In this document: one piece after another, positions 39,051-47,554 of the stretch
Position numbering within the stretch: the stretch's first letter is position 1
Layout: each line of letters starts with the position of its first letter
Assembly: GCA_036406475.1 (NCBI GenBank)
Contig: DASXBA010000050.1
Coordinates: forward strand, 1 to 64,000
DNA from: DASXBA01 sp036406475
GTDB taxonomy: Bacteria > Actinomycetota > Thermoleophilia > Solirubrobacterales > Thermoleophilaceae
Length of the DNA: 64,000 bases
Direction: 5' to 3'
Position numbers and translations under genes: made by a program
Notes under the pieces: generated by a model
The model's database searches: none
Told to the model about the DNA's origin: nothing
The model's input: only the letters and a program-made list of their open reading frames with translations

Positions 39051-39972
39051 TTGGCTCTCCTTGGTCGGCCTGGTCGAGAAGCTCGCGGCGCAGGTCGGCG
39101 AGCGTCGCGTCGAGCGCGGCGCCGGCCTCCTCGCGGGTGGGCGGCGCCTCCTGCGCCTGGATGAAGACCATGGTGGCGCCGCGGGCGACCGCCTCGGACG
39201 GCGTCTCGTCCGCCCCGGTCTCCGACTCGAGGTAGGCGAGCACGCCGGCGGTGCGGCCCATCGTGTCGATCGCGCTGGCCTCGCGCGCGAGCTCGAGTGC
39301 GCGCTCCGCCTGGTCCCGCGCAAGCTCGACCTTGATCGCGCCCTGAAGCGCCGCGACCTGGCTCTCAGGCTGCTCGAGCAGGTCCCTCAGCCGGCCGAAC
39401 GCTTCGGCAGCCTCGTCGTGGTCGCCGTTCTCGAGCGCCAGCTCGCCGAGGTCGAGCTGGGCGAGCGGCCGCCCCGGGGCCGCCTCCGCCACCTTGCGGG
39501 CGGCCGCCAGCGCCTCGGCCGGCTGGCCGAGCGTGCGGTACATCTCGACCAGGGAGATCGCGGCGCTCGACGCGCCCGCCGCGTTGCTCGCCACCCGCTC
39601 CAGGATCGAGACGCCCTCGTCCCGCTCGCCCTCCTGGAAGGCTGTGTGGCCGAGCGCCGTGAGGGCCACCTCGTCGTCGGGCTCGATGTCGAGGACCTTG
39701 CGGAAGGCGTCGTTTGCCTCGCTCGTGCGGCCCTCGGCGGCCAGGGCGTCGGCCAAATCGCGCCAGGAGTCGGCCGAGTCCGAATCGAGCTCGGTGACCT
39801 TGCGCAGGTGGTCGACGGCGTCGTCCGCCCCCGATTCGACGCCCGCGCGCCCTGCCAGCCGCAGCAGTTCGACGTCGTCGGGGGAATCGCCCAGGCCGGC
39901 GACGGCGGCCTCGCGGGCCTTGCCGAACTCTCCTGCCTGAAAATGTGAACGTGCCTGCTCCAACGCGCTCAT
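39043..39972 (-). CDS. Tetratricopeptide-repeat protein
   Basis: 309 residues made of about seven TPR-like helical pairs, for example LEQARSHFQAGEFGKAREAA and AISLVEMYRTLGQPAEALAA, with no signal peptide or membrane span. TPR domains mediate protein contacts. Its position between pta and accDA, 9 bases after pta and overlapping accDA by 8, suggests it may scaffold or regulate the acetyl-CoA to malonyl-CoA enzymes; this is inference from context only. Confidence 0.85.
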   Translation of the reverse strand: MSALEQARSHFQAGEFGKAREAAVAGLGDSPDDVELLRLAGRAGVESGADDAVDHLRKVTELDSDSADSWRDLADALAAEGRTSEANDAFRKVLDIEPDDEVALTALGHTAFQEGERDEGVSILERVASNAAGASSAAISLVEMYRTLGQPAEALAAARKVAEAAPGRPLAQLDLGELALENGDHDEAAEAFGRLRDLLEQPESQVAALQGAIKVELARDQAERALELAREASAIDTMGRTAGVLAYLESETGADETPSEAVARGATMVFIQAQEAPPTREEAGAALDATLADLRRELLDQADQGEPNG

Positions 39973-39981
39973 CGGCCTACC

Positions 39982-42012
39982 TCAACCTGTCGGGACCCTG
40001 ATGTCAAGCCGTGAAGTGCTCCTACCCACGACCTCTTGCGCCTGGATCGCGGTTATGACGACCGTGCTGACGACGTCCGGAACGAGGCAGCCGCGGCTGA
40101 GGTCGTTCACCGGCTTGTTCAGCCCCTGGAGCACCGGACCGATCGCGATCGCCCCCGACGAGCGCTGCACCGCCTTGTAGGCGATGTTGCCCGTCTCGAG
40201 GTCGGGAAAGACGAATACCGTGGCCCGTCCGGCCACCTCGCTGCCGGGCAGCTTCTTCTCGGCCACGCCCGGATCGACGGCGGCGTCGTACTGGATCGGG
40301 CCCTCCACCTTCAGCTCCGGATGCCGCTCGCGCACGAGCTCCGTGGCCTCGCGCACCTTGTCGACGTCCGCGCCCTTGCCCGACTCGCCGGTGGAGTAGG
40401 AGAGCATCGCGATCAGCGGGTCGACGCCGAACGTGGCTGCGGTCTCCGCCGAGCTGGCGGCGATGCCCGCGAGCTGCTCGGCGTCCGGGTTGGGGTTGAC
40501 CGCACAGTCCCCGTAGACCAGCACGCGGTCGGGCATGCACATGAGGAAGACGCTCGACACGACCGACACGTCGGGCCGGGACTTGATGATCTCGAAGGCG
40601 GGGCGGATCGTGTCGCCGGTGGTGTGCGCCGCGCCGGAGACCATGCCGTCGGCATGCCCCGCGCGGACCATGAGCGTGCCGAAGTAGCTCACGTCCGCGA
40701 CGGTGTCGAAGGCCAGCTCCTCGGTCACGCCCTTGTGCCCCCGCAGCTCGTGGTAGGCGGCCGCGTACTCCTCGCGCTCCGGCGCCTGCGCGGGGTCGAC
40801 GAGGCGGGCGCCCTCGAGGTCCAGGCCGAGGGCGGCGGCGCGCCCGCTCACGTCGTCCACGTCGCCGAGGATCGTCAACTCCACGACCCCCCGGCGCAAG
40901 AGCAATTCGGCGGCCCGGAGCACGCGCTCGTCATCGCCCTCCGGCAGCACGATGTGGCGCGGGTCGGCGCCGGCGCGCTCCATGAGGTCGTGCTCGAACA
41001 TCGTCGGCGTCATCCGCGGCGTGCGCTCCAGGTTGATGCGCTCGAACAGCTCGTCGGCGTCCACCGCCGACTCGAACAGACCCGCCGCGGCGGCCAGCTT
41101 GCGCTCGTTTTCGGCGGTCAGGCGCGGCTGGGCCGAGCCGACCTTGGTGGCGGTGGCGAAGGTGCGGTCCGGCACCTCGAGCACCGGGAAGGGGGCGGTC
41201 TCCAGCAGGCGCCGGATCGCGGGATGGAGCTCGTAGCCCGCGGTGACGAGCACGCCCGCGACCGTCGGGAACCTCGAGGAGAGCGTGGAGATGACGCTGG
41301 CGATCAGCACGTCGGGCCGGTCGCCGGGGACGATCACGAGCGTCCCCTCCTCCAGGTCGTCGATGAAGTGCTCCACGCTCATGGCGGCGATTCGCACAGC
41401 CCTCACGTCGCGCTGGAGGAGCTCCTCGCTCGTGGTGGGCAGGGTGAGCGACGCCCCCGCCCACGACGCGCGCCGCAGCTCCGCGGCCTCGACCAGCGGC
41501 TGAGCTCCGGTCACCGCAGCAACGTCGGCCACCGTCGGATAGCCCAGTTCCGGGTGCTCGGGGAGCACGTAGATGCGCGGCTCCTCACCGTCCACGTTCG
41601 GCGCCTCGCCCGACGCTCGGTTGACGATCACGCCGAAGAGCTCGCAGCCCTTCCTCTCGAGCGCCTCGCGGGCGGCCGGCGCGTCGCCGGTCGTGACGAC
41701 GAGGACGGGGCAGCCGAGCTCGTTGGCGAGCTCGGCGTCGCGCTCGAGGTCGCCGCCCGCGCAGACCACGACATCGCTGTCGGCCTCGAGGCCGCGGAAG
41801 GCGGCGACCACGTCCTGCTTCTCCGGCGGGGGCGACTCGGCCGCGAGCCCGTAGCGGGCGCGCATGAGGTCGGCCAGCCGGCCGCCTCGCGGCTCGAGGA
41901 ATCCCACCCGCGCGACGCGGGCGGAGAGCAGCTCCACGAGCCCGAGCGCGACGACCGACTCGCCGCTGCCGGGCCCGGTTGCCGTTATGTAGACGCTGCG
42001 GGCCTGCCCCAC
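39982..42012 (-). CDS. pta: Phosphate acetyltransferase
   Basis: 676 residues converting acetyl phosphate and CoA to acetyl-CoA. It is the long form: a P-loop/DRTGG-type N-terminal region (SVYITATGPGSGESVVALGL, ... LVIVPGDRPDVLIA) and a C-terminal PTA domain (HIVLPEGDDERVLRAAE, MVSGAAHTTGDTIRPA, AMLSYSTGESGKG). Start GTG 42012 (VGQARSVYITATG) lies within the last 28 bases of xfp. The pair xfp-pta is a recognised route from sugar phosphates to acetyl-CoA without loss of CO2 at pyruvate. Confidence 0.94.
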   Translation of the reverse strand: MGQARSVYITATGPGSGESVVALGLVELLSARVARVGFLEPRGGRLADLMRARYGLAAESPPPEKQDVVAAFRGLEADSDVVVCAGGDLERDAELANELGCPVLVVTTGDAPAAREALERKGCELFGVIVNRASGEAPNVDGEEPRIYVLPEHPELGYPTVADVAAVTGAQPLVEAAELRRASWAGASLTLPTTSEELLQRDVRAVRIAAMSVEHFIDDLEEGTLVIVPGDRPDVLIASVISTLSSRFPTVAGVLVTAGYELHPAIRRLLETAPFPVLEVPDRTFATATKVGSAQPRLTAENERKLAAAAGLFESAVDADELFERINLERTPRMTPTMFEHDLMERAGADPRHIVLPEGDDERVLRAAELLLRRGVVELTILGDVDDVSGRAAALGLDLEGARLVDPAQAPEREEYAAAYHELRGHKGVTEELAFDTVADVSYFGTLMVRAGHADGMVSGAAHTTGDTIRPAFEIIKSRPDVSVVSSVFLMCMPDRVLVYGDCAVNPNPDAEQLAGIAASSAETAATFGVDPLIAMLSYSTGESGKGADVDKVREATELVRERHPELKVEGPIQYDAAVDPGVAEKKLPGSEVAGRATVFVFPDLETGNIAYKAVQRSSGAIAIGPVLQGLNKPVNDLSRGCLVPDVVSTVVITAIQAQEVVGRSTSRLDIRVPTG

Positions 42013-44411
42013 GTCCACTCGAGGATCTCTGGCGGGTCGTTGCCCTCCTCGCGGATGTACGCGCGGAGCTCCTTGAGCTTGCTGCGGAACTGCTCGATCG
42101 TGTCCTGGGCGCCCTCGACGTCGCGCACCGCGAAGGCGCCGGACGCGCCCCGGACCGCCTCGGAGGCGCCCACGTCGATGCGGCTCAGCGCCTCGATGGC
42201 GAGCGTGTAGCGGTCGACGCCGTTCATCGCCAGCAGGTCGAACGGCGTGGTCGTGGTGCCCTCCTCGACGTAGCCGCGGACGTGGAAGCGCTCCTGGAGC
42301 GGCCTCCGGTGGATCAGCTGGTGCACCGCAGACGGATAGCCGTGGAAGTTGAAGAGCACCGGCCGCTCCATCGTGAAGAGCTCCCTGAACTCCTCCTGGT
42401 CGAGGCCGTCCGGATGCGCCTCGGGCAGGGCCAGCGAGAACAGGTTCGTGACGTTCACGAACTTGACGCGCAGGTCGGGCACGTGCTCGCGCAGCAGCGC
42501 CGTGGTGGCGAGCAGCTCGATCGTCGGGATCGTGCCGCAGCAGGCGAGCACGATGTCCGGATCGCCGCTCACGTCGGTGCTGGCCCACTTCCACTCCGAC
42601 GCCCCTGCCTCCACGTGCGCCTTCGCCTCGTCCATCGACAGCCACTGCGGCAGCGGGTGCTTGGTGGCGATCACGAGGTTGATCGTGCGCGTGGAGTCGA
42701 GGCACTTGTCCATCGTCGCCACGAGCGTGTTGGCGTCGGGCGGCAGGTAGATGCGGGCCGTGTCCTCCTTGCGGTTGAGCATGGAGTTGATGAAGCCCGG
42801 CACCTGGTGCGAGTAGCCGTTGTGGTCCTGGCGCCAGCCGACCGAGGTCAGCAGGTAGTTCATCGACGGCACCGGCTCGCGCCAGGGCGCCTCGTCCTTG
42901 GACATCTTCAGGAACTTGCCGTACTGGTTGACCATCCCGTCGATGATCGGAATGAACGCCTCGTAGCAAGGGAAGAGGCCGTGGCGGCCGGTGAGCACGT
43001 AGCCCTGTAGCCAGCCCTGGCAGTTGTGCTCGGAGAGCACCTCCATGATCCGGCCGTCCGGCGAGTGGCCCGTGTCGATCTTCGGGTCGAGCGGCCACTC
43101 CCAGGCGTGATCGGTGGCCTCGAACACCGGCCCGAGCCGGTTGGACGCCACCTCGTCCGGGCAGACAATGCGGAAGTTCTTCTCGTCGTCGTTGAGGCGG
43201 AAGACGTCCCTCAGGTACTCGCCCAGGGAGTTGAGCGCGCTGCCGTTGGCCTCGCCGGGGCCGGGGACGTCGAAGGCGTGCTCGTCGAGCGAGGGGCGGT
43301 TGAGCGCCTTGCGCATCTTGCCGCCGTTGACGTGCGGGTTCGCGCCCATGCGCAGGTCGCCCTCCGGGCAGGAGGCGAGCACCTCCTGCGTGGGGCCGCC
43401 GCTCTCGTCGAACAGCTCCTCCGGCTTGTAGGAGCGCAGCCAGTCCTCGAGGATCTTCAGGTGCTCCGGGTTCGACTTGGCCTGCATGGCCGGCACCTGG
43501 TGCGCCTTCGAGGTGCCCTCGATCTGCACGCCGTCGACCTCCTTCGGCCCCGTCCAGCCCTTGGGCGACTTGACCACCAGCATCGGCCAGCGCGGACGGT
43601 CGGGACGGCCCCCGTTCCGCGACTGCGACTGGAGCTCGCGGATCTCGGAGTGGGCCGTGTCGAGCGCCTCGGCCAGCGCGGCGTCGAGGTCGTCGCCCTC
43701 GACGATCAACGGGTGCCAGCCGAAGCCCTCGAACAGCTTGGTCAGCTCCTCGTTGTTCAGCGACTTGTAGATCGTCGGATTGGCGATCTTGTAGCCGTTC
43801 AAGTGCAGCATCGGCAGCACCGCGCCGCTCGTGGCGGGGTCGAGGAACTTGTTCGAGTGCCAGGCGCCGGCGGTGGGGCCGGACTCGGCCTCGCCGTCGC
43901 CGATGATGCAGCCGACGATCAGGTCCGGGTTGTCGAGCGCTGCGCCGAAGGCGGTCGCGAGGGCGTAGCCGAGCTCACCGCCCTCGTGGATCGTCCCGGG
44001 GACCATCGGGCCGAGGTGGCTGGGGAAGCCGCCAGGCCAGGAGAACTCCTTGACCAGCGTCGCCAGGCCCTGCCGGTCGCGACCCATGTCCGGCCGGACC
44101 TCGCCCAGGCAGCCGTCGATCCATAGGTTCGCGAGGTTGGCGGGGGCGCCGTGGCCGGGGCCCGTGACGAGCAGGACCTGCGCCTGGGTGTCGAGGATCA
44201 GGCGGTTGAGACCGGCGTACATGAGGTTGAGGCCGGGGACCGTTCCCCAGTGGCCGAGCAGGCGGTGCTTGATGTGCTCGGGCCCCAGAGGCTCCTCGAG
44301 CATGTGGTTCCCCTGCAGGTAGATCATGGCCGCCGCGATGTAGTTGGTCGCGCGGCGGTACAGCGGCAGGTTTTCGACGCGGCTGGACGAGGCAGCTCCG
44401 GTCGCTTCCAA
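41985..44411 (-). CDS. xfp: Xylulose-5-phosphate/fructose-6-phosphate phosphoketolase
   Basis: 808 residues, the normal length. TPP-enzyme motifs include LVTGPGHGAPA, GGFPSHLGPMVPGTIHEGGELGYAL, and the TPP/Mg site GDGEAESGPTAGAWHSNKF; the C-terminal phosphoketolase domain shows NLFSLALPEAHPDGL. It splits a sugar phosphate with inorganic phosphate into acetyl phosphate plus an aldose phosphate. It starts with TTG at 44411, with GGGAGG upstream, behind a good promoter, and leads an eight-gene minus-strand unit ending with the ApbE-like gene. Confidence 0.95.
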   Translation of the reverse strand: MEATGAASSSRVENLPLYRRATNYIAAAMIYLQGNHMLEEPLGPEHIKHRLLGHWGTVPGLNLMYAGLNRLILDTQAQVLLVTGPGHGAPANLANLWIDGCLGEVRPDMGRDRQGLATLVKEFSWPGGFPSHLGPMVPGTIHEGGELGYALATAFGAALDNPDLIVGCIIGDGEAESGPTAGAWHSNKFLDPATSGAVLPMLHLNGYKIANPTIYKSLNNEELTKLFEGFGWHPLIVEGDDLDAALAEALDTAHSEIRELQSQSRNGGRPDRPRWPMLVVKSPKGWTGPKEVDGVQIEGTSKAHQVPAMQAKSNPEHLKILEDWLRSYKPEELFDESGGPTQEVLASCPEGDLRMGANPHVNGGKMRKALNRPSLDEHAFDVPGPGEANGSALNSLGEYLRDVFRLNDDEKNFRIVCPDEVASNRLGPVFEATDHAWEWPLDPKIDTGHSPDGRIMEVLSEHNCQGWLQGYVLTGRHGLFPCYEAFIPIIDGMVNQYGKFLKMSKDEAPWREPVPSMNYLLTSVGWRQDHNGYSHQVPGFINSMLNRKEDTARIYLPPDANTLVATMDKCLDSTRTINLVIATKHPLPQWLSMDEAKAHVEAGASEWKWASTDVSGDPDIVLACCGTIPTIELLATTALLREHVPDLRVKFVNVTNLFSLALPEAHPDGLDQEEFRELFTMERPVLFNFHGYPSAVHQLIHRRPLQERFHVRGYVEEGTTTTPFDLLAMNGVDRYTLAIEALSRIDVGASEAVRGASGAFAVRDVEGAQDTIEQFRSKLKELRAYIREEGNDPPEILEWTWGRPAAST

Positions 44412-44445
44412 TGAAGCCTCCCAGGGATCCGTGGTGGTCCAAGCG

Positions 44446-44474
44446 AACCTAACCGCAGGCCCTTAAGGGCGCAA
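44446..44474 (-). promoter_or_regulatory. Promoter of the xfp-pta-acc operon
   Basis: Minus strand: TTGCGC (44474-44469), 17-base spacer, TAGGTT (44451-44446). The transcript would start near 44439, giving a leader of about 28 bases before the TTG codon. Confidence 0.6.
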
Positions 44475-44476
44475 GC

Positions 44477-44683
44477 TCAGCCCCGCGCTTGCGCGAACCT
44501 CGCGCGGCGCTCACAGCGCAGGCATTTCGACTCGTAGCCCCCGGTGAGCACCTGCACCGTGAGCTTGGCGCCGCAGTCGCCGCAGTAGCGCGGGGGGTCG
44601 AGCGATGCCCCCGGCTTCGCCTCTCCGGCGCAGCCGTCGTGATCGGCAAGAGACTCGCCGCAGCGCGGGCAGAACCCGCTCAA
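44477..44683 (-). CDS. Small Cys-rich protein beside bioB (BsaP-like)
   Basis: 68 residues with seven cysteines (5, 8, 18, 34, 37, 54, 57): FCPRCGE, then PPRYCGDCGAKLTVQVLTGG and KCLRCE. The CGDCG...VQV pattern and its place right after bioB resemble BsaP, the biotin synthase auxiliary protein of actinobacteria, thought to help the iron-sulfur clusters of BioB. It starts with TTG at 44683 in a TTGA overlap with the bioB stop. The family call is by motif and context. Confidence 0.65.
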   Translation of the reverse strand: MSGFCPRCGESLADHDGCAGEAKPGASLDPPRYCGDCGAKLTVQVLTGGYESKCLRCERRARFAQARG

Positions 44684-45699
44684 AGCACTTTCGAGACCGT
44701 CTTGACCGGCATCTTCAACTCGCTCAGCATCTCGAGGTCGTCCTCGATGTCCTGGCCGAGCGTGGTCAGGTAGTTGCCGGTGATCAGCGCGTTGATACCC
44801 GCCTCGAGGCCCATCCGCTGGAGGTCCCCGAGCGTGATCTCGCGGCCGCCGCCGTAGCGCAGGACCGTGGAGGGCATGGCGAGCCGGAACAGGGCGATCG
44901 TCCGGATCGCCTCCTCGGGCTCGACGATCGAGTTGTCGGACAGCGGCGTGCCCGGGCGCGGGTTGAGGAAGTTCATCGGCACCTCGTGCGGGCCGAGCTC
45001 GGCGAGCTGGAACGCCAGCTCGAGCCGCTGCTCCCTCGTCTCGCCGAGACCGATGATGCCGCCGCTGCAGAGCTCCATGCCCGTCTCGCGCACGAGCTGG
45101 CAGGTGTCCCAGCGGTCCTCCCAGCTGTGGGTCGTGCAGATGCTGGGGAAGTAGCTCCTGGCCGCCTCGAGGTTGTGGTTGTAGCGGTGCACCCCGTTGT
45201 CGGCGAGCTCGAAGGCCTGCTCGCGCGTGAGGATTCCCAGCGAGCAGGCCACATCGAGGTCGGTCTCCTTGTGGACCCGCTCGGTGCACTCGAGCACATG
45301 GTCCATGAGCCGGCGGTCCGGGCCGCGCACCGCGTAGACGATGCAGAACTCGGTGGCGCCGGTGGCCGCCGTCTCCTCGGCGGCGCGCATGAGCTGGTCG
45401 TAGGGGATGTAGCCCGTGGGCGCGACCGGGCTGTCGCCGAACGCCGACGACTGCGAGCAGAAGTGGCAGTCCTCGGGGCAGCCGCCCGTCTTGCCCGAGA
45501 CGATCCCCTCGACCTCCACACCGTCGCCGCAGTACTTGAGCCGCACCTGGTGGGCGAGGTCCGCGACCCGTCCCAAGTAGAGGTCCGGGAGCTGTTGCAG
45601 GTCCTTCGCCTCGTCCATCGTCAGCCGGCCGCCCTCCTCGAGCAGAGTTCGCTCGGCATCGACCAGCAGCTTCTCGGGATCCCAGGTGGTTGCGCTCAT
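44680..45699 (-). CDS. bioB: Biotin synthase
   Basis: 339 residues; radical SAM enzyme inserting sulfur into dethiobiotin. The SAM-cluster cysteines are C74, C78 and C81 in GGCPEDCHFCSQS, followed by the typical YNHNLEAARSYFPSICTTHS and NFLNPRPGTPL. The ATG at 45699 has a TAGCAT 7 bases upstream, suggesting a leaderless transcript. No bioA, bioD or bioF is in the window. Placed directly before the acc operon, it may help supply biotin to BCCP. Confidence 0.96.
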   Translation of the reverse strand: MSATTWDPEKLLVDAERTLLEEGGRLTMDEAKDLQQLPDLYLGRVADLAHQVRLKYCGDGVEVEGIVSGKTGGCPEDCHFCSQSSAFGDSPVAPTGYIPYDQLMRAAEETAATGATEFCIVYAVRGPDRRLMDHVLECTERVHKETDLDVACSLGILTREQAFELADNGVHRYNHNLEAARSYFPSICTTHSWEDRWDTCQLVRETGMELCSGGIIGLGETREQRLELAFQLAELGPHEVPMNFLNPRPGTPLSDNSIVEPEEAIRTIALFRLAMPSTVLRYGGGREITLGDLQRMGLEAGINALITGNYLTTLGQDIEDDLEMLSELKMPVKTVSKVL

Positions 45700-45736
45700 C
45701 TTCGCGATGCTAGGAACGGGTGCGGTCGGAACCTCT

Positions 45737-45811
45737 GAGTCGCTAGGCGCTAGTCGCTAGGCGCTAGGAACGGCAGAGGGATGGGCCTTAGCGACTAGCG
45801 ACTAGCGACTT
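45737..45811. repeat. Dispersed hairpin repeat, family A, copy 2
   Basis: The left arm (45737-45768) repeats GTCGCTAGGCGCTA, and the right arm (45786-45811) reads TTAGCGACTAGCGACTAGC. They pair over about 25 bases around a loop starting GAACGGC. Same construction as 1022-1094, including the CTAGGAACG at the start of the loop. It sits between the divergent bioB and secreted-protein genes. Confidence 0.8.
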
Positions 45812-45842
45812 GTCGTTCCCGCCGGTTACGCTCGCACTGCTC

Positions 45843-46364
45843 GTGCCCCGCCCCGCCCTGGCCTCCCTGCCGGCAGCGCTACTCGCCGCGCTCGTCCTCT
45901 CGCCGAGTGCCGACGCCGCTACGCGCCAGTGGGCGACGGTGAACCTCTGCAAGCCCGTCTCGGCGCCGCACTCGGTGGGGGTCAGGGCCAGCATGTCCGG
46001 CACCGGGCACCTGACTCGGATGTTCATGCGTTTCCGAGCCCAGTACATCCTTCCGGGCCGGCACCGCTGGCATCCCGTCAAGGGCTCCGGCGGGGTGTCG
46101 CCATGGGTCGATCAGGGCCGGGCCCGTACGCGAACCGTCCAGACCGGCTGGAATTTCGACCTCGACCCGGCCTCCGCCCAGGCCTCCTTCCTGGTCCGCG
46201 GCCTGGTCGACTTCCAATGGCGCTCCAAGCGGCGCCGGGAGGGAGGACGGCCCGCTCGCTGGGTGGTCGTCAAGCGCCGCCGGGCAGCCACGCGAGGGGG
46301 GATCCGCGGGGCGGACGGCGGCGATCCGCCGGGAACTTCGCTCACGACGTGCCTCTTCCCCTAG
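45843..46364 (+). CDS. Secreted protein, paralogue 1 (function unknown)
   Basis: About 173 residues from GTG 45843; a TTG at 45810 lies within the repeat and is less likely. The N-terminus RPALASLPAALLAALVLSPSADA is a Sec signal peptide. The mature part (ATVNLCKPVSAPHSVGVRAS, FRAQY, GWNFDLDP, LVRGLVDFQW) matches the next gene in order and spacing, so they are tandem paralogues. The C-terminus is Arg-rich. I do not recognise the family; two conserved cysteines suggest one disulfide. Confidence 0.7.
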   Translation: MPRPALASLPAALLAALVLSPSADAATRQWATVNLCKPVSAPHSVGVRASMSGTGHLTRMFMRFRAQYILPGRHRWHPVKGSGGVSPWVDQGRARTRTVQTGWNFDLDPASAQASFLVRGLVDFQWRSKRRREGGRPARWVVVKRRRAATRGGIRGADGGDPPGTSLTTCLFP

Positions 46365-46394
46365 CGACCGCTACCCTGGACATTGGGAGGCGCC

Positions 46395-46877
46395 GTGCCG
46401 ATAAGAGGCTCAGTGCGCCGCATACTCATCGCGACAGCTCTCGTCGCCGGGCTTGCCACCGTCGCGGTCGCCCACGCGGCCGGCGGCGGCGGATCGGGCC
46501 CCCGGTGGGCGACCGTCAACTCCTGTAGCCCCGCGCAGGTCGGGGTGCGGGCGAGCCTGCCCGGCGACGGCTCGGACAAGCAGATGCGCGTCCGCTTCAC
46601 GGCCCAGTACTGGTCGGCCAAGCAGCGCGCCTGGCTGCCGGTCGCGGGAGTGCCATCCTCGCCCTGGCTGGATGCCGGCTCGGCCCGCTACTCCTACGGT
46701 CAGGCCGGCTGGACCTTCCAGTTCGACCCCCCGCACGCCGGAACGCACAACCTGGTGCGCGGCGTGGCGGAGATGCAGTGGCTGAGCGGCGGCTCGGTCT
46801 CCCGCAGCGCGAGCGTGGTCACGCAGGGCGGGGTAGCAAGCGACGTCGGCGGCTCGCAGGCCAGCTGCAGCCTCTAG
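46395..46877 (+). CDS. Secreted protein, paralogue 2 (function unknown)
   Basis: About 160 residues from GTG 46395, four bases after GGGAGG. A signal peptide (RRILIATALVAGLATVAVAHA) is followed by ATVNSCSPAQVGVRASLPGD, FTAQYWS, GWTFQFDP and LVRGVAEMQWLSG, which align with the preceding gene. The family is unknown to me; it may be a beta-rich extracellular module. Its TAG stop shares a CTAG palindrome with the convergent GDPD gene. Confidence 0.75.
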   Translation: MPIRGSVRRILIATALVAGLATVAVAHAAGGGGSGPRWATVNSCSPAQVGVRASLPGDGSDKQMRVRFTAQYWSAKQRAWLPVAGVPSSPWLDAGSARYSYGQAGWTFQFDPPHAGTHNLVRGVAEMQWLSGGSVSRSASVVTQGGVASDVGGSQASCSL

Positions 46878-47554
46878 TCGAAGAGCCGCGGATCGTTGGT
46901 GATCACGCCGTCCACGCCGAGCGCCTCGAGCGCGGCGATCTTGCCGGCGTCGTCGACGGTCCAGACGTAGAGCTGGCCGCCCGCCCCCTGGACCGCACCG
47001 ACGAGCTTCGGGCTCACCAGCAGCCGGTGTGCCATCAGCGCCTCGCAGCCGCCTGACTCGATCCGGCGCGCCGCGCGGGCCGGCAGCCGCGCGCGCCACC
47101 AGCGCAGTATCCCGTAGGCGGGCAGCGCCAGGACGCTCCGGGTGTAGTCGCGCTTGGCTCGCGGAACCGACCAGCCCCGGCGCAGCTCGGGGGCGATCTC
47201 GCCGAGCCGCTCGAGGCTCTCGACGTAGGTGGTGGAGACAAGGGCCCTGTCGCCAAGGCCGCGGGCGTCGAGGCCCTCGGCCACCTCGCGCTCGTAGCCG
47301 GGCAGCTTGAGGTCGACGTCGAGCTCGACGTCGGCGTAGGCCTCGCCGGCGAAGTGGTCGAGGCCCTCGTCGAGCGTGAGGCAGTCGCGCTCGTCGGCGT
47401 CGTCCCAGTCGTGGGCGAGCACGAGGCGGCCGTCGCGGGTGCGCAGGACGTCGAACTCGATCATGTCGACGCCGTGCTCGAGGGCGGCCTCGAAGCTCGC
47501 GATCGTGTTGCCGGGCGCGACGTGGTCGGCGCCCTTGTGGCCGACGCGCTTCAC
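46874..47554 (-). CDS. Glycerophosphodiester phosphodiesterase
   Basis: 226 residues. GHKGADHVAPGNTIASFEAAL carries the catalytic His and the usual ENT-like segment; IEFDVLRTRDGRLVLAHDW supplies the metal ligands E, D and the second His. The C-terminal VWTVDDAGKIAALEALGVDG is also typical. It hydrolyses glycerophosphodiesters to glycerol 3-phosphate and an alcohol. No signal peptide, so probably cytoplasmic. The GTG start overlaps the glycosylase stop (GTGA). Confidence 0.9.
   Translation of the reverse strand: MKRVGHKGADHVAPGNTIASFEAALEHGVDMIEFDVLRTRDGRLVLAHDWDDADERDCLTLDEGLDHFAGEAYADVELDVDLKLPGYEREVAEGLDARGLGDRALVSTTYVESLERLGEIAPELRRGWSVPRAKRDYTRSVLALPAYGILRWWRARLPARAARRIESGGCEALMAHRLLVSPKLVGAVQGAGGQLYVWTVDDAGKIAALEALGVDGVITNDPRLFD

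Noticed and set aside
39982..43098. A 1,038-codon pta frame reaching into xfp
   Set aside because: Upstream of 42012 it is an out-of-frame reading of xfp; Pta begins at VGQARSVYITATG.
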